64,000 bases of DNA from Desulfurococcales archaeon (GTDB lineage: Archaea; Thermoproteota; Thermoprotei_A; Sulfolobales; Acidilobaceae). The notes under the pieces are model-generated. The model was not told the origin of the DNA. It saw only the letters and a program-made list of their open reading frames with translations, and ran no database searches. A program made the translations under genes and the position numbers. Positions 1 through 8,486 of this stretch are shown here, one piece after another; within the stretch, counting starts at the first letter, position 1, and each line of letters opens with the position of its first letter. The stretch lies in NCBI GenBank assembly GCA_015521115.1, contig WAOT01000008.1:1-64000 (forward strand). Direction: 5' to 3'.

Positions 1-295
1 AGTTCTCAACCCAGTAGTATAAGCTCTCAAACCCCACGGCCACAAGAACCGGGGAAACGGTCAGAACTCCTAGGAGTAGTGACACGATAACCACCCCGCC
101 AGGGCCGAGGTTGAGCCTCACGTCACTATAGGGCCTTGTCCGCACGTACCTCCGAACCCTCATGGCCGGGGCAATAGCGGCTATGACGGTCTGGGGGAAT
201 AGGTACTCGATGGGCTTGCCCCGGACTACGAGCAACATAGTCTTGGGGATCTTAGATGATACGAATGTGTAGTAGCTCGACAGCTCACCATGCAC
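1..295 (-). CDS. Partial membrane protein, 5' part only
   Basis: An open frame starts at a GTG directly after an in-frame stop and runs off the left edge of the window for about 98 codons. The product is hydrophilic at first and basic in the middle (RVRRYVR), then has one clear membrane segment (GGVVIVSLLLGVLTVSPVLV) near the edge. A purine-rich stretch (GGGGAAGG) lies just upstream of the GTG. The 3' end is outside the window, so the full length and family cannot be judged; no family is recognised. It lies on the same strand as the VKOR gene to its right, about 110 bp away. A conventional start and continuous frame support it, but it could be a longer gene with a different start. Confidence 0.45.
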   Translation of the reverse strand, partial: MHGELSSYYTFVSSKIPKTMLLVVRGKPIEYLFPQTVIAAIAPAMRVRRYVRTRPYSDVRLNLGPGGVVIVSLLLGVLTVSPVLVAVGFESLYYWVEN

Positions 296-403
296 TTAGC
301 CTTCCCCGTGGCGGGGGTTTAGGTGATCTAGGTGTACCTCAACCCCTATATTGTGGTGCGTTCTTACCTGTCCTCAAAGATATGTTGTTCTAATATGTAT
401 TTA

Positions 404-895
404 TTAAATTTTCATTATTTTTATTAAAATAATTAAATTTAATATGATTATTGCATGCATGATTGTGCAATAAGTGCATAGTGCGTTGGCCTTGTACTCG
501 AGGAACCACAGGTATGGCAGTGTTAAGACTCCCACAATGTAGAGGGCGAGCTGGGTCTTGAGAGTTAACCCCTTAATTGGCCTATGAAGCGATAGTATGG
601 AGAGGGCGAGTAGGATACTAAAGTAGATGGGTGCTAGCTCTGAGAAGTGTAACCCTAGAACCCTAGCCCCCCTAACACTGTAGACCCGTTGGCACTCGAA
701 CAGGCCACCACTCTCCATGCTCGGGAGGCCTATAGAGGCTGGCGGTGTTCCTAGTCCATTATCACCGAGCGGTGTGGAGGGTGAGTCTTCTGGTGTGCAT
801 GCGAGGCCTTCTTTATAAGCTAGGTATGAACCGATGCTGGCGGCCATTCCAACGATTGTTAATATAATGATAATCGCTTGGAGCTTATGTAACAT
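404..895 (-). CDS. VKOR-family disulfide-forming membrane oxidoreductase (intact copy)
   Basis: This 163-residue protein has the vitamin K epoxide reductase layout. There is an N-terminal membrane helix (about residues 6-26), an external loop with Cys33 and Cys68, the conserved Ser85 in SELAPIYF, two further membrane helices, and the catalytic CTYC at 140-143 followed by a last helix. In archaea such enzymes oxidise a quinone-type cofactor and pass disulfides to proteins outside the membrane. A close paralogue with a disrupted frame lies at 7719-8200. This copy has no secreted partner gene beside it and is divergent from the channel-like gene at 1109. A TATA-like CAATATTTA lies upstream. The family assignment rests on the cysteine pattern and topology seen directly; the substrate is unknown. 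Confidence 0.88.
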   Translation of the reverse strand: MLHKLQAIIIILTIVGMAASIGSYLAYKEGLACTPEDSPSTPLGDNGLGTPPASIGLPSMESGGLFECQRVYSVRGARVLGLHFSELAPIYFSILLALSILSLHRPIKGLTLKTQLALYIVGVLTLPYLWFLEYKANALCTYCTIMHAIIILNLIILIKIMKI

Positions 896-1035
896 TATTC
901 AGCGCCCCATTCTTTGAGTACTGGGTTAGGGCTAAATATTGGGGTCTCCTATGTTAATGTTAAGTAAGTTAATATGATTTTTTTGAATTCTTTTAAGTTT
1001 TTTACTTAGACGTATAAGTTCATAATGACGCAATA

Positions 1036-1099
1036 TTTATATATCTTCCATTGTCCATTTGTGATTACATGTTAACAGTACCCGCGATGATGCGGGGTG
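1036..1099 (+). promoter_or_regulatory. TATA box and leader hairpin overlapping the Shine-Dalgarno of the channel-like gene
   Basis: TTTATATAT at 1036-1044 is a strong archaeal TATA box and predicts a start site near 1066. The resulting leader contains CCCGC (1081-1085), a six-base loop and GCGGG (1092-1096). The only ribosome-binding-like sequence, GGGGTG (1094-1099), is partly inside the 3' arm of this hairpin, nine bases before the ATG at 1109. The hairpin could therefore mask the ribosome site. The arms and spacing are seen directly; regulation is inferred. Confidence 0.4.
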
Positions 1100-1108
1100 T
1101 CGTGCTAA

Positions 1109-3286
1109 ATGGGTCCTGTTCCCTTAATTTTGATTGTTTTATTGATAATAGTTATTTTAAGATTAAAAAATTTAAGGAGAGGGGCTGGGGGGAGGGGCTA
1201 TGCGTTTGAGGTAAGCGGGCTTAGGTCTGTTATAGCTTATGTTGTTAATAACGTTAAAATCATAATTATCATGTTTATTTTAGTTGTGTTCGTATCATCT
1301 CTGATCATATCGGTGTTTGAGGTAGACTTCAATATTGTTGATGCTTTTGAATGGACTGTTGCCGAGGCCCTCAACATAGAGATCCCCAATCTCCCCGCAC
1401 CATCGCATCCGGCTAGTAGGGCAGTCCTCGTCCTTAACGGGGCAGCCGGTGTTATCATAATAGCCTTAACTATCGGCCTCGTTGTTGATAGGATAATCCA
1501 GATAGGTGAGGCTTACACCCTGGGGCTCGAGACCTCCGTACCGTCCTCTTGGGACGACTTTGCCGTGTTTATAGGCTGGAATGAGACTGTGATTAAGGCG
1601 ATCAACGAGCTCTGGCGTCACTCTATTATGGCTCCAATAAACGTCGCAGTGATCCTACCCTTCGAGAGAATGAATGAGGTCAGGGCGGTAGAGAAGATCC
1701 TCAAGAACACTAAGGCTTCAGTAGGATGCTCTAAATGCCAGTACAGGATAATCACGGATAGGATCGACGATAATAGGACGTTCTACAGGGGTAGGCTGCA
1801 TGATGCGAGAGCTATTGTTATATCCATGGATAAGGATGAAACAACACTACATACACTCCTATCCGTTCAAGGGTACTTTAAGGAGGTGCTGAAAGAAGGG
1901 TTATATGACCCGCGGGCCAGGAAAGCGGTTATTGTGATAGAGGTTTTACAGGATGAAAACGAGTCAGTGTTTAGAGGCGTGGCCAGTGAGCAAGACATTA
2001 TAGATATCCAGGTGATCCTGTCCCGCTCCTACGGTGGGAAACTCCTGGCCCATATGATAACTCAGCCAACGATTATCACCCCGTTGATAGATGCTATGAT
2101 GTATAATGAGGGGGTAGTTGATATCGTCCATATTAAGGTGAACGAGCTAGACAACTATTGCATCCCGTGGTATGGGGACTGCGAGAAAGGGAACATACTG
2201 ATACCCTTACTAATAATCTCCAAAGACGGTGATAAGCTTAAAACCGAGCTAGTTAACCTCAAGGGAAGCGTTAGGGATCTTGCTGGAAGCAACGTTGATA
2301 TTATAGGGCTTTCAACAGGCCTAGAGAGGTTGTCAACTGTCAAGTCCAGGTTGTTTAAGAGCTTCTCGGTTATTGATAGGATAGTCGAGTTGAACGGGCA
2401 AGTGGATCTCCCCACTCACAGGCTGGAGAGGCCCCTCGGCCACATTAATATAATCGGCTTTACTGAGGCTACTGAGAGCCTTATTAAAGAGTTGAAAAGG
2501 ATAAGGAGGTGGAGGTTTAACGATGTCGAGAAGCTAGCTTTTTCAGGCATGAAGTTCGCCTCGAGCAGGACAATTATATTGTCTACGAATAGGGACATCT
2601 TCGAGGAGCTGGATCCCGCGGAGGTGTTTGACGCCCAGCTGATGGACTCGATAATTGTTGTGAAAGGAGACCCCATGAAGCTCCACACACTGAGGAGGAT
2701 AGGCCTGTTGTCGAGTCAGATTATTGTCGTGTCAATGAACTCGGATGATAGGGCGGTGAAAGTTGTTCTAACCTTGAAGGATCAGCTGAGAAGGGTTAGG
2801 GAGGTCATGAAAGAGGCTAAGGTGGGCGAGCCCGGGGAGCCCATAATACTAGCTGAGACCATTTCAGAGAGTGTTGCTGAGAGACTGTTGAGCGCTGAAA
2901 GCGTTGACGGTGCGGTACCAAGTCGGAGCCTTGCGGGCAGGCTGATCGCATATGCGATCCTCGACAAGGCTAGTTTCACTGCCCTCTCAGACCTAATTAC
3001 TGGAACTGAAGGACTCCTTGATATGAGACAGGTCAGCGTTTTGAGCCTCACACAGTTCGACACACCAGCGGCTAGAGAGATACAGGTGGACTGTGATAAG
3101 AGCCCCCCAGAGACTACTCTAGCCAAGATCGTTGAAGCCCTAGCTGAGACAGATCTTGGAATCCCGGTCGCAATATACAACACCAGCGGGACAACGGACA
3201 CAAAATTAGTGATACCGTACTCACCGGGTCAGAGAATATCATGTCATTCACTACTCGTGCTGGCATCAAAAAGCCCCAACCTCTAA
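1109..3286 (+). CDS. Two-membrane-helix channel-like protein with RCK/TrkA-N-like cytoplasmic domains
   Basis: A 725-residue protein. It has a short N-terminal hydrophobic segment (2-18), a strong membrane helix (about 48-70), a loop of about 40 residues, and a second helix (about 108-128). A large soluble part follows, with repeated alternating beta strands and helices (AVILPFERMNEV, AIVISMDKDE, INIIGFTEAT, SIIVVKGDP). The architecture resembles CASTOR/POLLUX-type channels: a pore pair followed by two Rossmann-like RCK domains. The loop between the helices lacks the potassium filter TVGYG and contains EWTVAEALNIEIP instead, so ion selectivity cannot be predicted. The gene stands alone, divergent from VKOR. 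The fold assignment is inferred from topology and strand pattern only; a non-channel membrane sensor is also possible. Confidence 0.5.
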   Translation: MGPVPLILIVLLIIVILRLKNLRRGAGGRGYAFEVSGLRSVIAYVVNNVKIIIIMFILVVFVSSLIISVFEVDFNIVDAFEWTVAEALNIEIPNLPAPSHPASRAVLVLNGAAGVIIIALTIGLVVDRIIQIGEAYTLGLETSVPSSWDDFAVFIGWNETVIKAINELWRHSIMAPINVAVILPFERMNEVRAVEKILKNTKASVGCSKCQYRIITDRIDDNRTFYRGRLHDARAIVISMDKDETTLHTLLSVQGYFKEVLKEGLYDPRARKAVIVIEVLQDENESVFRGVASEQDIIDIQVILSRSYGGKLLAHMITQPTIITPLIDAMMYNEGVVDIVHIKVNELDNYCIPWYGDCEKGNILIPLLIISKDGDKLKTELVNLKGSVRDLAGSNVDIIGLSTGLERLSTVKSRLFKSFSVIDRIVELNGQVDLPTHRLERPLGHINIIGFTEATESLIKELKRIRRWRFNDVEKLAFSGMKFASSRTIILSTNRDIFEELDPAEVFDAQLMDSIIVVKGDPMKLHTLRRIGLLSSQIIVVSMNSDDRAVKVVLTLKDQLRRVREVMKEAKVGEPGEPIILAETISESVAERLLSAESVDGAVPSRSLAGRLIAYAILDKASFTALSDLITGTEGLLDMRQVSVLSLTQFDTPAAREIQVDCDKSPPETTLAKIVEALAETDLGIPVAIYNTSGTTDTKLVIPYSPGQRISCHSLLVLASKSPNL

Positions 3287-3349
3287 TAGCTCCAATTTAT
3301 TAAAAATAGTATAATAATATATTTCTAAATAAAATCATCATTTGAAAAA

Positions 3350-5749
3350 TTATATTTTTATTTCGCTTGGTGAAGATACCATCTCTTCACAGATGTTTCG
3401 AACCGCGACCTTAGTAAGGCCTCTCTGAAGTAGGTTTATATCCTTTGCTCTCCTCATGACATGCCTATATTTACTGTCGGGTAGGTTCTTGTATGCAAGG
3501 TTTAGATAGTATAGGTCGGTAATAGTATGTAGAGGGATGGGGTGTACGATGAGAGATATGTACAGTCTGGGTCCGAGGGTCTCATCATAGAATATACTGT
3601 TACCAACGTTAGGGCCAGCGAATATGTTATTATATCTCTGCATGACCTCATTCATGAGTATTCTATCGTTATCGTCAGCTAGTATGACGTAGGTCCTTCT
3701 AATTACTCCTTTTCTTTCAATTATATTAAGAATCTCTGTTCTTTCAACGCTTATAGGCCATGTCTGGAGGGCGAGTAGTGCATTGCTAATCTGGTTGTAT
3801 AATTGTTCCTCGCTAATCTTAGTGTATCCTCCTCTTATAGCGTTTAGTAGACCCCCAGTAGTAAACCCCTGTAATGCTTTGTTCCCTCCAGTCTTGTACT
3901 CCTCATAGAGCTTATCTGCACCCTCAGTCGACAATAGTATTCTGAACGCCGACTCGGAATCCCTCTTTATTAAGTCTTTTTCTGTTTCACCAAATATTTT
4001 AGGGTAAAGCAGTCTCATCTCATACTCTAATTCGTTTAGTTTATTTGTCAGTCTCTCTCTTTCTGGGATCAAGCTTTCTTGCTTGTATATGTTAATAGCA
4101 TTTAATATCAGCAGGTAGCGGTTGAGAGACCTTGTTATTTTCTTGTATGCATTCATATGCCCTTTTAGTTCATTGATTACCCGGTGCATCCTTCCCCTAC
4201 ATCTGACGCTAAACGGCCATATATGTCTATCACAGGAATCCTCATAGTATTTTTCAATAGTGTTAATCAAGCTTTTTAGTGCATTGTCTAGAGCGCCTGA
4301 CACTATTTTATTGACATTTTCGACGACCTCGTTAGGATCTTTAGAAGATAGCTTACTCGATTTTGGTATTAGGTTCTTACGGATATTCTCGATTTGACTT
4401 TGGATGTTCTCATGTTGTTCTTGGCTCAGGTTTCTTAGATCTCTTCTTAGTAGTTCACCGGTTCTTCCTAATATAGGCTCTATATTATGGATAACAGCAG
4501 TTTGGACTTGATTTGACATATTTTCAATTATTTCACTTAATAATATTTGTATTTTTTCTTCCTCGGTTCTTAGGGTCTTTGACTCCACAATGGCACCGAC
4601 TGCAAGAGCTATTCTCCGCGGATTATCAGACTGGTATTCCTCAAGTTTTTTAACATGGCCTCCAATATTCTGCTTGAATATCATAACGTCTTCCTCGTCT
4701 GTATACTCTAACTGCTCTTTTACACCATCGATCTCGCTCCTCAGCTTGATATACTTCTCGATATCCTCGATAGGCAGGTAGATCTGGACAGAGTCGAAGG
4801 TTGTGAAGAAGAAGTCCTCCCCCAGAACGCCTGCCACGTTTTGCCCTAGCTGTAGAATGTTAGCCCAGTCTAGTTGGCCTGCTCCCCCTACAGGTATCTT
4901 ATGCACTGTGGTTATGAATCTCACGATCTTATCGTCGAGTGAAGACTGTATTTCTTCAGACATTGCGTCGTTGAAGCCGGCTAGGAAGAAGGCATCATAG
5001 GGTTTTGACTCTTCAGTTGATAATTTACATACCAGGTCTGCGAGTGCCGCATATCCGTTTGCCATATAAATATGGTCATTGTAAGGTGTTGGCTCGTTGG
5101 GAACTATTGCTAACGGGAATACGCTCTTACCTCCTCCAAAAAAGTAGGAGCTTACTAGGCCTTTGATTATATCAAGTACATCTAGGAATATACCACTACC
5201 GGTGCCTCCCCCTAGGGAGAATACGACCCATATTGTCAGGCTCAGCCTCTCACGCGGTAGAGCTCTGGACTCTACATAGTCAGAGATTGATTGTAGGTCA
5301 TTCTTTATCGCGTTCACTACTAGATCCCTGACTCCTGGTACACAGTTCAGTAGGAATCTGGCGTTTACTCTGAAGCGTGCGGCTCCATGGTTTGGAGAGA
5401 TTCCTTTGAGCAGATCTAGTGCGTGCTCATACTCGCTTGGGTAGAAGTCGCACCCTCCACGGGACAAGGCCCTTTGCGGGTTCCTGAGCCAGGGTTCTAT
5501 CTGTGGGTTGTAAAGTACTAGGGTCTCCTCGTTCTTCAACCACCCGTTCCTCAATGCCTGGCCTATCATATCATTGGCTATGTCAATAACTCTGAACTTT
5601 GTTATGACACCCTTCTTATTTCTCAGTTCTCTTGCGAGGAGCCCCGTGATCTGTGTGCCAGCCCCACCGAGCCCGATAATGTATAGGGCGTGGATCCCGG
5701 CCTGTGCCTCTGAGCCTGACTTCGATGAGCTGGAAGCTTCTGAGGACAG
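3350..5749 (-). CDS. Tubulin/FtsZ-superfamily GTPase, large divergent form
   Basis: The frame reads back past the first ATG (5569) to about residue 1 at 5749, giving about 799 residues. The extended N-terminus contains GLGGAGTQ (residues 26-33), the nucleotide-contacting first loop of the tubulin superfamily, and residues 180-186 read GGGTGSG, the tubulin signature. The ATG at 5569 would delete the first motif, so the longer form is preferred. No ATG, GTG or TTG occurs before it; a CTG at 5749 sits six bases after GGGGTGA, so a CTG (or the preceding ATA) start is likely. The C-terminal half is long and helical with coiled-coil character (about 300-600), unlike FtsZ. It is divergent from a vWA gene, a pairing reported by comparative genomics for FtsZ-like families proposed to act in membrane remodelling. 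AT-rich codon use. Confidence 0.8.
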   Translation of the reverse strand: MSSEASSSSKSGSEAQAGIHALYIIGLGGAGTQITGLLARELRNKKGVITKFRVIDIANDMIGQALRNGWLKNEETLVLYNPQIEPWLRNPQRALSRGGCDFYPSEYEHALDLLKGISPNHGAARFRVNARFLLNCVPGVRDLVVNAIKNDLQSISDYVESRALPRERLSLTIWVVFSLGGGTGSGIFLDVLDIIKGLVSSYFFGGGKSVFPLAIVPNEPTPYNDHIYMANGYAALADLVCKLSTEESKPYDAFFLAGFNDAMSEEIQSSLDDKIVRFITTVHKIPVGGAGQLDWANILQLGQNVAGVLGEDFFFTTFDSVQIYLPIEDIEKYIKLRSEIDGVKEQLEYTDEEDVMIFKQNIGGHVKKLEEYQSDNPRRIALAVGAIVESKTLRTEEEKIQILLSEIIENMSNQVQTAVIHNIEPILGRTGELLRRDLRNLSQEQHENIQSQIENIRKNLIPKSSKLSSKDPNEVVENVNKIVSGALDNALKSLINTIEKYYEDSCDRHIWPFSVRCRGRMHRVINELKGHMNAYKKITRSLNRYLLILNAINIYKQESLIPERERLTNKLNELEYEMRLLYPKIFGETEKDLIKRDSESAFRILLSTEGADKLYEEYKTGGNKALQGFTTGGLLNAIRGGYTKISEEQLYNQISNALLALQTWPISVERTEILNIIERKGVIRRTYVILADDNDRILMNEVMQRYNNIFAGPNVGNSIFYDETLGPRLYISLIVHPIPLHTITDLYYLNLAYKNLPDSKYRHVMRRAKDINLLQRGLTKVAVRNICEEMVSSPSEIKI

Positions 5750-5768
5750 TATGAGTCACCCCTGCAAA
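5747..5768 (-). promoter_or_regulatory. Shine-Dalgarno and apparent CTG start of the tubulin-like gene
   Basis: On the minus strand AGGGGTGA is followed by CTCATA and then CTG. GGGGTGA matches the anti-Shine-Dalgarno of crenarchaeal 16S rRNA and the six-base spacing is ideal for the CTG. A stop (TGA, overlapping the Shine-Dalgarno) closes the frame upstream, so no standard start is available before the GLGGAGTQ motif. ATA directly before the CTG is the only alternative nearby. Confidence 0.55.
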
Positions 5769-5876
5769 ATTTTTACTACATCATTTTTGAGGGATAGGCC
5801 TAAACCTATTTATTTCTTGGGCTATTCTCAAGTATATGCAGATAACACGAGTCACCGTGCGTCAAGGTGGGACGCC

Positions 5877-6449
5877 GTGTTTGATGACTGCATGAAAATA
5901 CTGCTCATAGACGTATCTCCAAGCATGTACATGACTGGGGCGCTGGAAACAGTGAAGGAGGCCCTGCAGCTCCTCACAAAAGTGGATGAGGAGGCCTCCG
6001 AGAGATGTCCGGCCGTAAAAGTATATATCTGCGGTTCTGATAATATCGAAGAGGTTCACCCCAGCATTGGCTTGGGGAGCACGGAATGGGAGGACATAGC
6101 CGAATACTTAGAGAATAGAAACGACAAGGTATATAGCAGCATAGGATATGCCCTGAGAGAGCTCATAAAAAGGTACGGCCGTGTCAACATACTAGCTATA
6201 ACCGACGGCGAATGGAACTACCCGAGAAGTCGCCGTCTAAGAAAACTCATATATGAGGAGCTTGCAAGGGCCGACCCGAGCAGTGTTAGAGTGACCATAC
6301 TAGACATCAAACCGCGGGTGAGAACGTCAAATCTGCTGAGTGAACTAGCCGTTAAAAACCCGATGGTGTTCAACATCATCACACACATACTGGATCCCAG
6401 AGGGATAAGCATGTACATAAGCAACTGGATTTGCAGAGATGACTGCTAG
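5877..6449 (+). CDS. von Willebrand factor A-domain protein paired with the tubulin-like gene
   Basis: A protein of about 190 residues starting at GTG 5877, which has AGGTGG six bases upstream; ATG 5892 is the alternative. The open frame extends further upstream, but that part antisenses the N-terminus of the tubulin-like gene and is not credible. The vWA fold shows ILLIDVSPSM near the N-terminus, i.e. the metal-ion-dependent adhesion site D-x-S-x-S, and AITDGEW with the later MIDAS aspartate. There is no signal peptide or membrane segment, so it is cytoplasmic. It is divergent from the tubulin-like GTPase with about 127 bp between starts, and the two probably share a promoter region. Role inferred: a partner or regulator of the filament-forming GTPase. 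Confidence in the fold is high; the function is open. Confidence 0.8.
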   Translation: MFDDCMKILLIDVSPSMYMTGALETVKEALQLLTKVDEEASERCPAVKVYICGSDNIEEVHPSIGLGSTEWEDIAEYLENRNDKVYSSIGYALRELIKRYGRVNILAITDGEWNYPRSRRLRKLIYEELARADPSSVRVTILDIKPRVRTSNLLSELAVKNPMVFNIITHILDPRGISMYISNWICRDDC

Positions 6450-6483
6450 CACGTCCACCGATAAGGGGTGCTCTGCTTTTAAG

Positions 6484-7604
6484 CTAATTGTTAGTTGTAG
6501 CCCAGTACAACGGCCTAGCCCCGGGGAGAGGTATGAGGGTTCCGGTCATCCTCCTCTTAGTGAGGTCAATATTAACCGTTCCATGGTGTAGCGATGTGCT
6601 CCATGTATCTCTCCACTCATCCCTACCTATGAACAAGTCAACAGGGATTACCCCAGTTAGTCTTTCAGCTATCCCGCTTTTGATGGGGTCTCCAGTTGCT
6701 ATGTATTCTGTGAGTGCTTGTATTGCGTTGTTGAGGTCATGGTTGTAAGCATCCTTCTCCACATAGTATATCGATGAGAAGATATCTCTGACAAGCCTTA
6801 TGTAGTCATCCTAGGCGGAGTCCCTGTCATTACCTTCCACATATCTTTCATACCACCACCTCGGCACTTCTCGCGTTAGCATGGCGAACTTTTTGTGATC
6901 CACCTGCTGGTAGATGTGTGCCCATATGAGGGTATTCTCTATCCCATGAGCAGGTGGCGCTGTTTAGGCCGAACTCTGGGTATTTTTTCACTATTTGTCT
7001 TATTCTATTATTAATATCTTTTATATTAATTTTATCTATAAATCCAAATTTATGTAATATCCTGGAGTCATAGGCATTTATATCGACACTGTTAACCTCC
7101 AACAATATGAGGGGATCCATAACGGTTTTCTCCCTAGCATGTTTTATTAGACTAGCCCTGTCAGTGTGTGGATGCTTTTTCCGCTTCCTCCAGCAAGTTC
7201 AGGGTGTAGCTTGATATGGTTATACTGTATGAGTCTCCACTGTTGTAATCGACAAGATTGATGTAGAGTGTAGGAAGCGGATACTATCGGTTCGAGCCCT
7301 CTACGGCCCTAGTTGCCTGTTGGATGTATTGGATCACTCCCTCGAACTCAACCACCAGCTCACCCGTGCTTTGATCCACATCGACCTTATCGGGAGTGAG
7401 GACTGTGACACCTGGAATTGTTAGAGTAACAATATTAACCAGATATCCTCCTTGGAGGCCTAGCTCTTTGATCGCCTCCCCACTAACCCTAATCATCAGG
7501 GAGTCTTTAGCGGATATTGTCAATATGGTTAATGGTAATGTAGATACTAAGAATGCGATGATAAGCGCGATTGCATAGACCCGGGTTAGTCGGCCTTTAC
7601 CCAT
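6484..7604 (-). pseudogene. Decayed paralogue of the secreted protein at 8487-10445
   Basis: Three minus-strand fragments (7604-7284, 7120-6848, 6762-6484) align in order with the intact 652-residue neighbour. The first matches residues 1-100, including the signal peptide and the PGVTVLTPDKV block. The second includes ATCSWD. The third matches the DLFIGRDEW region. Reading the gaps in other frames restores the homology: PTLYINLVDYNSG between the first two and WWYERY before the third. Frame changes are therefore near 7288, 7160 and 6915, and an in-frame TAG lies at 6811-6813. Roughly the last 290 residues are missing, and the convergent vWA gene lies just beyond. The promoter palindrome and TATA box are preserved. 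It may be transcribed but cannot make the full protein. Confidence 0.88.
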
Positions 7605-7663
7605 TTAACCCCCCACGGTTGAATGCATTTATACTGAACCTTTAAGGAGACCTTTTATGTGGT

Positions 7664-7680
7664 GCTCACAATTTGTGAGT
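7664..7680. promoter_or_regulatory. Palindromic operator-like site, copy 2
   Basis: GCTCACAATTTGTGAGT is an inverted repeat with eight-base arms around one central base and a single end mismatch. It lies 60 bases upstream of the start of the decayed secreted-protein gene, immediately upstream of its TATA-like CATAAAAGG on the minus strand. The same site at the same relative place precedes the intact paralogue (10501-10517). Placement next to BRE/TATA suggests binding by a dimeric regulator. Confidence 0.65.
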
Positions 7681-7718
7681 AAAACTTATAAGCTCTCGAC
7701 GGTTTGTCTTCGCTCTCC

Positions 7719-8200
7719 TCATAATATTCTAATTATAATAATTATATTTAAAATTATAATTGTATGCATAATCGTGCAGTAAACACATATCGCGCCAGCC
7801 CTATACTCAAGAAACCAGAGATATGGCAAAGCAAAAACCCCACCATATAGAGAACCAACTGAACCCTGAGAGCTAATAGTGTGAAGGCCCCACGGAACGC
7901 CAGGAAAGACACGGCTAAGAGAGCCATGAAATAAACTGGAGCGAGCTCAGAGAAGTGAAAGCCCAAGATCCTAGATCCCTCCACACCATAAACCTTCTGA
8001 CATTCAAACAGGCCCTCTCCCCCAACCGATGGTAGACCCGAGGAACCCGGATACGAGCCGACCCCCCCATCCTCCAATGGAAACCGCGCCTCCTCACCCG
8101 GTATGCAGGCCAGACCCTCCTTATAGGCAAAGTAAGAGCCCATCCCCGCCGCGAGCCCCACAACAGTTAAACCGAGGATAACCACCAAGAGCTTCCGCAT
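7719..8200 (-). pseudogene. VKOR-family gene with a one-base frameshift before the catalytic CxxC
   Basis: The frame from ATG 8200 (GGTGG six bases upstream; an ATG at 8215 also exists) matches the intact VKOR at 404-895 through membrane helix 3, with loop cysteines in GLAC and LFEC and the SELAPVYF serine motif. At the run GGGGTTTTT (minus strand, 7833-7841) the frame shifts, and the ORF ends as a nonsense tail at 7754. Adding one base restores LPYLWFLEY, then ICVYC and the final helix, to a stop at 7719, closely matching the paralogue. The catalytic pair is therefore out of frame. Possible explanations are a recent inactivating deletion, a sequencing error in a homopolymer, or slippage during expression. 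It lies between the intact and decayed copies of the secreted protein. Confidence 0.85.
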
Positions 8201-8486
8201 CACAAGCCACCACATTTGAATAGGGGATCATTGAAGCCTTTAACCACAAATATGTAATCCACATCTCTAACACGAATATAATTCAAGGAAACCCTAACAA
8301 GTCAACTAACAATATATACTCCATAAAACAATGCAGCATCACCTCAAAACCGCCGTGTCCATAGGTGTAACGCCAGAGGGAGAACCAGGAAAACCAAGAT
8401 TACATAGCAATCTTTCCCATATTATTTTTATTTAATAATTTAATATATTTTAACTAAAAAATATAAATATTTAATATTACAGAAAA

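Noticed and set aside
5574-5876. N-terminal extension of the vWA frame
   Set aside because: Most of it (5574-5749) is antisense to the conserved tubulin N-terminus and has no vWA-like sequence; a good GTG start lies at 5877.
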